Shown piece after piece: positions 56,683-64,000 of a stretch of DNA of 64,000 nt. The position numbers and the translations under genes are program-made. Numbering within the stretch: the stretch's first letter is position 1; each line of letters begins with the position of its first letter. Source of the DNA: an uncultured Planctomycetota bacterium (GTDB taxonomy: Bacteria > Planctomycetota > Planctomycetia > Gemmatales > HRBIN36). The notes below the pieces were generated by a model. The model worked only from the letters and a program-made list of their open reading frames with translations, did no database searches and was not told where the DNA came from. The stretch covers positions 53,667-117,666 of the forward strand of contig CALFAY010000015.1 of assembly GCA_937944855.1 (NCBI GenBank). The letters run 5' to 3'.

Positions 56683-57618
56683 ATGACGCTGCTGTACACC
56701 GATCCGATCTTCCTGGAACACGACACTGGAAAGCACGTCGAGACGGCGGATCGGCTCCGGGCGGTGTCGGCCCACCTGGAAAAAACCGGATTGGCGGGTC
56801 GCTGTCAGATCGGCGTCTTCGAGCCGATGGGCGAAGCGGAGATTGCCGTGCTGCACGATCCCCAGCAGATTGCCTTGGCCAAGCGGTTGACCGAGCGCGG
56901 CGGGGGGATGCTCGATCCCGACACGGTCGTTTCGCCCCGCTCTTTCAACGTGGCCCTGTCCGCGGCCGGGGCGTGTGCCGCTGCGGTGGATGCCGTCCTG
57001 ACCGGGAAGGACAAGACGGCACTGTGCCTGGTGCGGCCGCCCGGCCATCACGCCACGCCGAACCGCAGCATGGGCTTTTGCCTGTTCAACAATGTAGCTC
57101 TGGCCGCCCAGCGTGCACGGCAACGCTACGGCTTGAAGCGCATCCTCATCGTGGATTGGGATGTGCATCACGGCAACGGCACTCAGGACATCTTCTACCG
57201 CGATCCCGAAGTGTTCTTTCTGAGCGTGCATCGCTGGCCGTTCTATCCCGGAACGGGGGCCAAGGACGAAACCGGAAGCGGACCTGGCCTCGGCTACACC
57301 CTCAACGTGCCGCTCCGCTTCGGCATCAGCCGCAAGGAGTACCACGCCGCCTTCAATCAAGCCCTGGCGAAAGCGGCGGACGTGATCCGCCCCGAACTGG
57401 TGCTGATCAGCGCTGGTTTCGATGCCCACGCCGAAGACCCGATCGGTTCCCTCGGACTGCAAACCGAGGACTTCGGCGAACTGACCAGGGCCGTGATGGA
57501 TGTTGCCCGCACCCACGCCCAAGGCCGAATCGTGAGTTGCCTGGAAGGCGGCTACAATACCCGCAGACTGGCCGAATCGGTCGGCGTTCATCTGGAGCAA
57601 TTGCTGTCCGATCCCTGA
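56683..57618 (+). CDS. Histone deacetylase family protein (acetoin utilisation/acetylpolyamine amidohydrolase-like)
   Basis: 311 aa. The start is ATG 56683, with GGAG 9 bases upstream. Zn-dependent deacetylase fold: catalytic H122-H123 in RPPGHHATPN, metal ligands in 'VDWDVHHGNGTQDIFY' and 'ISAGFDAHAEDPIG', 'GFCLFNNVALAAQ' nearby. Substrate may be an acetylated protein, polyamine or small molecule. Divergent from the fused TIM-barrel gene across 107 bases that likely hold both promoters. Confidence 0.9.
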   Translation: MTLLYTDPIFLEHDTGKHVETADRLRAVSAHLEKTGLAGRCQIGVFEPMGEAEIAVLHDPQQIALAKRLTERGGGMLDPDTVVSPRSFNVALSAAGACAAAVDAVLTGKDKTALCLVRPPGHHATPNRSMGFCLFNNVALAAQRARQRYGLKRILIVDWDVHHGNGTQDIFYRDPEVFFLSVHRWPFYPGTGAKDETGSGPGLGYTLNVPLRFGISRKEYHAAFNQALAKAADVIRPELVLISAGFDAHAEDPIGSLGLQTEDFGELTRAVMDVARTHAQGRIVSCLEGGYNTRRLAESVGVHLEQLLSDP

Positions 57619-57662
57619 CCCGTCGCCAATGCCCGGCAACTCCGGAGATGAGGAGAGGAACC

Positions 57663-58967
57663 ATGCGTTCGCCGTTGTACCTGTCGCAGAAGAGCCGCCG
57701 CACTCACGACCAACCCATCAGCTATTTCATGCAGCAGGCGGTCGAGAACCCGAATCTGATCAGCCTGGCGGCGGGGCTGGTTGATGCCGAGTCGTTGCCC
57801 GCCGAGGAAGTGGCTCAAGCCGCCGAGGCCGTCCTGCGGGATCCAGTCCGTGGTAAGACGGCGTTGCAGTACGGTACCACGCAGGGCCTGGCTCCCTTGC
57901 GCGATCTGCTCGTCCGCCGCCTGGCCGAGGCCGACGGCATCGAACCGACGGCCCTGCGGCTCAGCGCTGACGATTGCATCATCACCACCGGCTCGCAGCA
58001 AGTGCTTTACCTGGTCAGCGAGGCGCTGCTGGATCCCGGCGACATCGTCATCACCGGCGCGCCGTCGTATTTCGTCTATCACGGAACGCTGAAGAGCATG
58101 GGCGTCCGTACCTATGCGGTGCCCTGCGACGCCGACGGCATGGACACCCACGCCCTGGCCGCTCTGCTGCGCCGCCTGAACCGCAGGGAACTGGCGCGTC
58201 TGCGGTTGATCTACGTCGTGGACTACTTCGACAATCCGACCGGCTCGACGCTGTCGCTTCCTCGCCGGGAACATTTGATGGAGCTGGTGCGACGCTACAG
58301 TCAGGAACACCGCATCCTTGTTCTCGAAGATTCCGCCTACCGCGAGCTGCGTTACGATGGCCCCGATCTTCCCAGCCTGAAGAGCTTTGACCCAGACAAC
58401 GAGTTTGTCGTGCTGACGCAGACGTTTTCCAAGCCGCTGGCTCCCGGCTTCCGCATCGGTTACGCCGTCGTTCCTGGCGAACTACGCGACCCGTTGTTAC
58501 GGCTGAAAGGAAATCACGATTTCGGATCGAGCAACTTTTCCCAACATCTCCTGCTGCATCTGCTCACCTCTGGAGCCTACGACCGACACGTCGAACGGCT
58601 GCGTGACGTCTATCGGCGCAAACGGGATGTCATCCTCGCGGCTTTGAAGGAGCATTTTCCCGCAGACTGCGGCGTGACCTGGCTGCGGCCCAACGGCGGG
58701 TTGTACGTCTGGGTCAGTTTTCCGCACGAGGTGGACACCGGGCCGCAGGGGCGTCTGCTGCAAGCGGCCCTGGAAGCCGGCGTGTTATACGTCCCTGGTG
58801 CGTTCTGCTATCTTGATGACTTGGCAGAGCGGGTGCCCAGCCATGAGGCGCGTTTGTGCTACGGCGTCGCCTCCGAGGCCGCCTTGCGGGAAGGCGTTCG
58901 ACGGCTGGCTTCAGCCTATCACCAGGTCACGGCCTGTCCCGAGTTGACGGTCTCGGCTTCAAGGTAG
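57663..58967 (+). CDS. PLP-dependent aminotransferase (LysN/2-aminoadipate type, MocR-like without HTH)
   Basis: 434 aa from ATG 57663, with GAGGAGAGG upstream. It has 'NLISLAAGLVDAESLPAEEV', 'ALQYGTTQGLAPLRDLLVRRL', 'TGSQQVLYLVSEALLDPGD', 'FDNPTGSTL' and PLP Lys K257 in 'QTFSKPLAPGFRIGY'. This matches the aminotransferase domain of MocR-like proteins and 2-aminoadipate aminotransferases, without the GntR HTH. It follows the HDAC gene by 44 bases on the same strand. Confidence 0.87.
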   Translation: MRSPLYLSQKSRRTHDQPISYFMQQAVENPNLISLAAGLVDAESLPAEEVAQAAEAVLRDPVRGKTALQYGTTQGLAPLRDLLVRRLAEADGIEPTALRLSADDCIITTGSQQVLYLVSEALLDPGDIVITGAPSYFVYHGTLKSMGVRTYAVPCDADGMDTHALAALLRRLNRRELARLRLIYVVDYFDNPTGSTLSLPRREHLMELVRRYSQEHRILVLEDSAYRELRYDGPDLPSLKSFDPDNEFVVLTQTFSKPLAPGFRIGYAVVPGELRDPLLRLKGNHDFGSSNFSQHLLLHLLTSGAYDRHVERLRDVYRRKRDVILAALKEHFPADCGVTWLRPNGGLYVWVSFPHEVDTGPQGRLLQAALEAGVLYVPGAFCYLDDLAERVPSHEARLCYGVASEAALREGVRRLASAYHQVTACPELTVSASR

Positions 58968-58979
58968 TCGAGCCTTCCA

Positions 58980-59017
58980 AAAAGAGAGGCTGCCAGTCCG
59001 GGGGACGACTGGCAGCC
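58980..59017 (-). terminator. Hairpin terminator for the SAM methyltransferase gene
   Basis: An 11-bp perfect stem (GGCTGCCAGTC with GACTGGCAGCC, 58988-59017) has an 8-base loop. On the minus strand CTCTC then TTTTT follows. It sits between the convergent aminotransferase and methyltransferase genes. Confidence 0.75.
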
Positions 59018-59086
59018 GCATGGGGATTCGGGACTGGATCGTAAAGGGGGATAGGGGGTAGGACCAGGTCGAGAAGGGATCGGGGT

Positions 59087-59908
59087 TCATGCTGTCTGGG
59101 TCGAGGACCGACGGGGGAGCGGTTTCGACCCGAACCCCTCGCACGTGGGCCGGTCCCGTCTCGGGGGAGAAGACCTGGACCGGCTCGTGTCTGCTTGCAA
59201 TTCCTCCTTGGTTATTTCGCCTCGTTTACTGGTCTCCAACCCATCCGCCGCCGGCGCAGCGGATTGAGGGGTGCCGTTTTTGTCTGCGATTCCCAGCGTG
59301 AGGATGAACGGGATCAGCAGTCTTCTGCGATATTGCCGCACGTTCGTGAATCCAGCCTTGCGAAACAGTTCCCGAAACCGCCGGGCCGAACAGTGCCGCA
59401 CGTCGCCTTCCTTCCAGGTCACATACACCTCGAAGATCAGCCATCCCAAAGGCCGATCCCGGTCGCCGTCGATGAGCAGCAATTGCCCGCCGGGGCGCAG
59501 GACGCGATGCATCTCCTCAACCACCCGCTGCTGGTCCGGATAGTGATGGAAGCTGTGGCTGCACGTCACCGCGTCGAAGGTGTCCTCTCGAAAGGGCAGC
59601 CGTTGGCTGTCGCCTCGCACTATCCAGGCCCGATCCGACCAGGGGATACAGCGATGGACAGCCTGGGCGGCCATTCTTTCGCTGAGGTCCAGGCCCACCA
59701 CTTCCAGACCCGGATAGCGGCCCAGAATCTCAGCCAGCAACAATCCTGTACCGCAACCGACGTCCAGCACCTTTCCCGTTCGTACTCGGAGGTAACGCAA
59801 CAGCAGGTTGTGCGACGGTCGGAAGAAGGCTGCTTGGAGCCAGCTTTGGTCGTAGCTTTTGCTCCAGGCATCGAACTGGGCTTGAGCTTGCCGGGTGTAG
59901 TACGGCAT
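59087..59908 (-). CDS. Class I SAM-dependent methyltransferase
   Basis: 273 aa. Methyltransferase-11-like with 'KVLDVGCGTGLLLAEIL' (motif I), 'VVGLDLSERMA' (motif II), 'DAVTCSHSFHHYPDQQRVV' and 'VLRPGGQLLLID'. Similar to UbiE/menaquinone-type and other small-molecule enzymes. The last 50 residues are low-complexity and charged (Ser/Arg/Lys/Pro rich) with no fold. Substrate unknown. Terminator at 58980-59017. Confidence 0.85.
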   Translation of the reverse strand: MPYYTRQAQAQFDAWSKSYDQSWLQAAFFRPSHNLLLRYLRVRTGKVLDVGCGTGLLLAEILGRYPGLEVVGLDLSERMAAQAVHRCIPWSDRAWIVRGDSQRLPFREDTFDAVTCSHSFHHYPDQQRVVEEMHRVLRPGGQLLLIDGDRDRPLGWLIFEVYVTWKEGDVRHCSARRFRELFRKAGFTNVRQYRRRLLIPFILTLGIADKNGTPQSAAPAADGLETSKRGEITKEELQADTSRSRSSPPRRDRPTCEGFGSKPLPRRSSTQTA

Positions 59909-60116
59909 GGGTTTGCGTCCTCCAAGCTCTCGCCTCTTCTCGACACGACTGAGCTACTGCAACCCCTGTGCCAATCCCGTGGCCGAAGCCAAGAGCTGAT
60001 CCGCTTTTGTTCGCAAAGCCAATTTCTGAAACCTGTTGCGACGATGGTTAGGTGCTTTTGCGAACTATCGCAGGCGGATTCCGAGATGCTTCCGTTTGTA
60101 AGCACGACCGGAATTT

Positions 60117-60145
60117 TTGTAACTTTTGCTCTAATCCGCTAGGAT
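60117..60145 (+). promoter_or_regulatory. sigma70-type promoter for glucuronate-isomerase-like gene
   Basis: TTGTAA and TAGGAT are separated by 17 bases. A start near 60152 gives a leader of about 67 bases to the ATG at 60219. The surrounding 59909-60218 gap (310 bases, AT-rich near its end) holds no gene I can support. Confidence 0.5.
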
Positions 60146-60218
60146 GCCAAAGCCGGAACGGAACAACCCTTTTTGCCACGTCGCCGAGGCGTCGGCCAAG
60201 AGAAGGCGGAGGGACGAC

Positions 60219-61481
60219 ATGACCGATCTCGCCTCACTCGAACACGATCTCGAAGCGGCCGTCGAATCCATTTTGCTGATCGATCCACATTCGCATATCA
60301 ACCCGCTGTCCCCGACGGCGAAAAGTCTGGACGACCTGCTCGGCTACCACTACTTCACGGAACTGGCTCACTCGGTCGGCATGTCCCGCGACGCCCTTGG
60401 ACCGGAGATTCCGCCCAAGGAGGTCGTCCGCGGCGTGCTCCGCCACATGGAGCGTTTTGATAACACGGTCCAATACTCGTGGTTTTTGCACATAGCCCGG
60501 GAATTCCTGGGCTTCACCAGGCAGCGGATCGGTGAGGCCGACTGCGATGCTCTGTGGGAGGCGGCGGAACGAGTTTTTTCCCGGCCCGATTGGGAAGACG
60601 AAGTGCTTCGGCGAAGCAACGTCGAGAGGATTTTCCTGACCAACGACTTCGACGATCCGCTGGTCGGGTTCGACACGCGGCGTTATGTGCCCTGCCTGCG
60701 GACTGACGACCTGGTATTCCATCTCGACAAGCCCACAGTAGGCAGTCGGCTGGCCGAGGCGACTGGCATCGAGGTGGGCGACGCCTATGGGCTTCGACGG
60801 GCCATCGGCAAGTTGTTCGAGCACTTCGTCAGCCACGGGGCCAAAGCCTGCGCCATCTCCCTGCCGCCGCGCTTCGCCCCAATGCCGGTCTCTCCCGACG
60901 CCTTGACCGCCGCCTTGCGGGACCCGGACCAATCCGCCGTGCGCGCTATGGGCACGTTCTGGATGCTGGCCGAGTTTTGCCGTGACTTTCGCCTGCCGTT
61001 CGACCTCATGATCGGCGTCAATCGAGGCGTTTACCGCCAAGGTGTGTATCAAGGACAGGACCTGTTCGACCAGCGGACCTCGCTGATTCTGTATGCCGAC
61101 TTATTCAACGGCTTTCCGGAGGTGACGTTCTGCGTTTCGATCCTCAACAGTGCCCAGAGCCAGGAACTGGTCGCCTATGCCTGGATTTTTCCCAACGTCG
61201 TGACCAGCGGGCATTGGTGGTACGCCAACGTGCCGGCCTACATCGAAACCGATCTGCGTGCCCGGCTCCAGGCGGTGCCCAAGACCAAGCAAGTGGGCTA
61301 TTACAGCGATGCCTACAAGCTGGAATTCATCCTGCCGAAGTACGCCATGTATCGCCGGGTGCTGGCGCGGTGTCTGGCCCGAGATTTCGTGATCGAGCGC
61401 GGCTGGTCCGAAAGCGAGGCAGTGGATCTGGCCCGGCTGCTGCTGCGGGACAACGCCCGCAGGATTTTCCACTTGGATTAG
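60219..61481 (+). CDS. Glucuronate isomerase-family protein (UxaC-like amidohydrolase fold)
   Basis: 420 aa. The start is ATG 60219, preceded by GGAGGG; a longer open frame above lacks a site. TIM-barrel metal-dependent fold, with H24 and H26 in 'LLIDPHSHINPLSP', 'NVERIFLTNDFDDPLVGF', 'LMIGVNRGVYRQGVYQGQD', 'HWWYANVPAYIETDL' and 'SDAYKLEFILPKY', all typical of the uronate isomerase family. It interconverts glucuronate/fructuronate, or a related substrate. The IMPase gene follows 21 bases later. Confidence 0.82.
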   Translation: MTDLASLEHDLEAAVESILLIDPHSHINPLSPTAKSLDDLLGYHYFTELAHSVGMSRDALGPEIPPKEVVRGVLRHMERFDNTVQYSWFLHIAREFLGFTRQRIGEADCDALWEAAERVFSRPDWEDEVLRRSNVERIFLTNDFDDPLVGFDTRRYVPCLRTDDLVFHLDKPTVGSRLAEATGIEVGDAYGLRRAIGKLFEHFVSHGAKACAISLPPRFAPMPVSPDALTAALRDPDQSAVRAMGTFWMLAEFCRDFRLPFDLMIGVNRGVYRQGVYQGQDLFDQRTSLILYADLFNGFPEVTFCVSILNSAQSQELVAYAWIFPNVVTSGHWWYANVPAYIETDLRARLQAVPKTKQVGYYSDAYKLEFILPKYAMYRRVLARCLARDFVIERGWSESEAVDLARLLLRDNARRIFHLD

Positions 61482-61502
61482 GTTGAAACGGGCAAGAGGA
61501 AA

Positions 61503-62297
61503 ATGGACTTTCAGCTTCTCCATCAATGTCTGGAAGCGGCTCAGGAAGCAGCACGGCGCGGAGCCGAAGTCTTGGAAAGTTGGCGTCACCGCAGGCAGGT
61601 CCGAAGGAAGGGGCGGTTCGATCTCGTCACCGATGCGGACCTGGCATCCCAGGAGGCGATTCGGGAAGTCCTGTCGAAAGCGTTCCCGGAGTTCGCCTTT
61701 CTCGGCGAAGAGGGGGGCGCCCGTGGCCAGCCCGGCCAGCCGACCTGGATCGTTGATCCGCTGGATGGCACCACCAATTATGTCCACGAGGTTCCGTTTT
61801 ACGCCGTGTCGGTGGCCTTGGCGGTGGATCGCGAAGTGTTGGTCGGCGTCGTCCTCGACCCCTGTCGCCACGAGATGTTTCATGCCGCCCGGGGCATGGG
61901 AGCGTGGCTCGGGCCGGAGCGGCTCCAGACGACCGAAACCGCGGAACTCGGCGACGCCCTGCTCTCCGCTGGCTTTCCGCCTGACCTGCAAGGCCGGGAG
62001 TATCTTCTGGATGGCTGGCGAAAACTGGCAGTGAAGACGCGGTCCCTCCGTCGCACAGGCTCGACAGCTCTGAACCTGGCGTATGTCGCCGCTGGCCGCA
62101 ACGACGGCTTCTGGAACCCTCAAGTTTATGCCTGGGACTGTGCCGCCGGGGCGATCCTGGTCCGGGAAGCCGGCGGCATCGTCAGCCATTTCGACGGCAC
62201 GCCCTACGACCTTCAGCGCGAGGAGATCGTATCCTCCAACGGCCCGCTCCATCCCGCCTTGCTTGCGGAACTGAATGGGACCGGGAAGGTTCCTTGA
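61503..62297 (+). CDS. Inositol monophosphatase family protein
   Basis: 264 aa. The start is ATG 61503, preceded by AAGAGG. IMPase/Li-sensitive phosphatase motifs: 'FLGEEGG', 'WIVDPLDGTTNYVHEVPFYAVS' (metal-binding D85 and D88), and 'VYAWDCAAGAILVREAGG' with the second-motif Asp. It hydrolyses sugar or inositol monophosphates. Substrate undetermined; inositol phosphatase, histidinol-phosphatase or fructose-bisphosphatase-like roles are all possible. Probably co-transcribed with the isomerase. Confidence 0.92.
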   Translation: MDFQLLHQCLEAAQEAARRGAEVLESWRHRRQVRRKGRFDLVTDADLASQEAIREVLSKAFPEFAFLGEEGGARGQPGQPTWIVDPLDGTTNYVHEVPFYAVSVALAVDREVLVGVVLDPCRHEMFHAARGMGAWLGPERLQTTETAELGDALLSAGFPPDLQGREYLLDGWRKLAVKTRSLRRTGSTALNLAYVAAGRNDGFWNPQVYAWDCAAGAILVREAGGIVSHFDGTPYDLQREEIVSSNGPLHPALLAELNGTGKVP

Positions 62298-62433
62298 GCC
62301 TATCCCTTTTGCGCTGGATTCTTTTCGCAAGTTGGGGCATAATCTCTCGCGCTCGGCGAGATTTCTGCGAATACTGGTCAATTGCACTCCGAGGGCTTGC
62401 CGACCACGATGCTAAGACCCTGGGGGATCACCC

Positions 62434-64000
62434 GTGCGCATGCGGTTTACCTGTCCGGCATGTAATCAAGGCTATACGGCACATCCCAGACTGGCCGGAA
62501 GAGAACTGATTTGTCGCAAATGCGGTCTGCAAATGATTATTCCCGAGCAAACAGATTCTCCCCAGTCGGCTCCTCCCGATCCCGACTCCGTGGAAGTCGA
62601 TCCGACGGAAACCCAAGGCCACCGGAAAGACAACGCTTTCGACTTCGCCAGCCCGACCCAGCCAGCCTCCTCGCCCCAGCAGGATCTCGCGGCGCTTCCC
62701 GAAGTGCTACCCGTCGATACTCCGCCGCGACGCAGTTTTGGCGAGATTCTGCTCGACCCGCGGACGATTTACCTGCTCCTGCTTTGCGGGGCCTTGCTGC
62801 TGGTCGTAGGCATTGTGACTCTGCTTTATGTCAATGATCTGTTAACGCCCGCACTGCTCGCCGTCATTCTTGGGACAGCCAATGTCGGGGTTCTGGGGGC
62901 TGGTCTTTATCTGCGGCGTTATACCCGCTACACAGTGGCCGGGATGGCCTTGACGCTTCTGGCTTGCGGCGTCATGCCCCTGAATCTGTGGTACTATCAT
63001 GCCAATAATCTCCTCACTTTCGGCGATTATTTATGGGTTCCTGCGTTAATCATAAGCGGCCTGTATTTCACTTCCGCCGTAGTGCTCCGGGACGACCGCT
63101 TCGTTTATGTCTTTGTCGCTGGGGTGGCCTTGACGGGTTTGCTAATTATTGCCGATCTACCTCCCTCACCTCAGCGCTTCTGGGAAACTTCCTTCCCGGC
63201 AACCTGGCTAGTGCTCCTGGGGCTGGCTGCCGTGCATACCGAAAGGGCTTTTCTTGAGGGCGACGGACCCTTCAGCCGTAGCCGTTTCGGGAAAGCGTTT
63301 TTCCATTCCGGTCTGCTGAGCCTCGCCGTCGGCCTCCTCATGGTCCTGATCGCCTACATCGGGGGCGACTGGGGTTACGAGGCTTTCTTCAAGCCGTTTT
63401 ATGCAGCCTGGAAAACGCAACCTTCGCCGATCGTCAGCGAGCAGCGCTGGCTCGCTCTGCTGCTGATTCTGACAGGAATGTACGCTGCCTTCTACTCCGA
63501 CGCCTTTGTTGTCAAATCGGTGCGGCTGAGCCTGGTGGTTCCTGCCTTCCTGGTCTGGGCCGCTGTGCTGGCATATCAGTTGATTGGTCTGAAGCTGACT
63601 TCCGAAGTGGTCGCGATCACGCTGGCAGGCTTTTCCGTTCCCCAAAGTCTGTTGCGGATTCCGGCACGATATTATCTGTCCAGCACGAAACTGTTTGCGA
63701 TTCAAGCTCTGCTGTTGCAATTGATTGCTCTTGCGGTTGCCTTTTATAAGTGGTCCTATGCTCACGCCGTGGCCTGGGAGTTCGCTCCTGAGCAAATTCA
63801 AGTGGCACAATACCTGACCTGGTCCTTGCCGCTGGCCCTTGTTGTCATCGCCGGGGCTTGCCGAGTCGGCTTCGAAGCCTGCCGCTGGGATCAGCCGCTT
63901 GCGCACCTCGAACCCTTCACGGTCAGCATGGAGGCGATGGCGTTGCTAATCGCGGTGTCGGCTTCGTTATCCTTTCTCTCCGTGGAGCCTTATTTGCATC
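62434..64000 (+). CDS. Zinc-ribbon multi-spanning membrane protein, runs off right edge
   Basis: Open from GTG 62434 (GGGGGA upstream) or ATG 62440 to the edge of the window, at least 522 codons with no stop. An N-terminal zinc ribbon (Cys 7, 10, 27, 30 from GTG) precedes a Ser/Pro-rich linker (about 38-105) and then eight or more hydrophobic segments ('LLLLCGALLLVVGIVTLLYV', 'AVILGTANVGVLGAGLYL', 'SLAVGLLMVLIAYIGGDWG', 'LSLVVPAFLVWAAVLAYQL'). No family is recognised with certainty. Confidence 0.75.
   Translation, partial: MRMRFTCPACNQGYTAHPRLAGRELICRKCGLQMIIPEQTDSPQSAPPDPDSVEVDPTETQGHRKDNAFDFASPTQPASSPQQDLAALPEVLPVDTPPRRSFGEILLDPRTIYLLLLCGALLLVVGIVTLLYVNDLLTPALLAVILGTANVGVLGAGLYLRRYTRYTVAGMALTLLACGVMPLNLWYYHANNLLTFGDYLWVPALIISGLYFTSAVVLRDDRFVYVFVAGVALTGLLIIADLPPSPQRFWETSFPATWLVLLGLAAVHTERAFLEGDGPFSRSRFGKAFFHSGLLSLAVGLLMVLIAYIGGDWGYEAFFKPFYAAWKTQPSPIVSEQRWLALLLILTGMYAAFYSDAFVVKSVRLSLVVPAFLVWAAVLAYQLIGLKLTSEVVAITLAGFSVPQSLLRIPARYYLSSTKLFAIQALLLQLIALAVAFYKWSYAHAVAWEFAPEQIQVAQYLTWSLPLALVVIAGACRVGFEACRWDQPLAHLEPFTVSMEAMALLIAVSASLSFLSVEPYLH

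Noticed and set aside
56973..57662. 230-codon extension before the LysN-like aminotransferase
   Set aside because: Overlaps the deacetylase gene in another frame; ATG 57663 with GAGGAGAGG is the start.

Overview
The window is GC-rich bacterial chromosome that reads as Planctomycetota, most likely the Gemmataceae/Gemmatales. This rests on a CotH domain fused to a planctomycete-type membrane-bound dehydrogenase/HEAT/c-heme protein, a DUF6513 dihydropteroate-synthase-like protein, a DUF6798-type membrane protein, a Ser/Thr-kinase-like protein with a Pro-rich tail, an actinobacterial-like three-subunit succinate dehydrogenase, and many small same-strand runs with frequent strand switches. I saw no rRNA, tRNA, CRISPR array, insertion sequence or phage genes. 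Nearly everything is chromosomal housekeeping or metabolism.

Layout, left to right. 1-4.2 kb: 5' end of a sugar-phosphate transferase, then a large CotH/dehydrogenase/HEAT/cytochrome gene broken by an internal deletion with frameshift near 994. 4.3-8.8 kb: LemA plus M48 protease pair, Hsp20, a 0.74-kb non-coding gap, YjbQ. 8.9-14.6 kb: class-V aminotransferase, Gfo/Idh oxidoreductase, metY-metX (direct sulfhydrylation route to homocysteine), SMP-30 protein. 14.7-19 kb: aspS, RNase-Z-like hydrolase, def and fmt (translation initiation and charging). 19-23.6 kb: membrane protein, secretin-N-like protein, pterin dehydratase, DUF6513 DHPS-like protein, sulfite-oxidase-like protein. 23.6-29.9 kb (minus): long-chain acyl-CoA ligase, thiolase, multifunctional beta-oxidation protein and a YhaM-like nuclease. 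30-36.5 kb: kinase-like protein, DASS transporter, DUF6798 protein, cimA with a leader-peptide/attenuator module.

36.7-39.5 kb is the odd region: lower GC, a multiply frameshifted relic, an STN-like protein, a MauE/DoxX-like membrane protein and a Calx-beta exported protein with an in-frame stop in its signal peptide. It looks like a decaying accessory locus. 39.5-45.5 kb: cysC, a small 86-aa protein, a class-I aminotransferase, sdhCAB. 45.6-54 kb: BON protein, polyprenyl diphosphate synthase (with an upstream mini-ORF), moaC, pcm, zinc-ribbon membrane protein, and a two-gene System-II cytochrome c biogenesis operon (ResB, CcsA). 54-62.3 kb: GNAT, a two-TIM-barrel fusion (epimerase plus Cgl0159-type aldolase), a histone-deacetylase-family enzyme, a second aminotransferase, a SAM methyltransferase, a glucuronate-isomerase-family enzyme with inositol monophosphatase. 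62.4 kb to the edge: an incomplete zinc-ribbon multi-spanning membrane protein.

I did not find a convincing new defence or mobile system. The best leads are the cimA attenuator, the kinase without its catalytic Asp, the double-TIM-barrel fusion, the DUF6513/pterin pair and the broken genes. Start codons were adjusted by eye from Shine-Dalgarno spacing; family names come from recognised motifs, not database searches.
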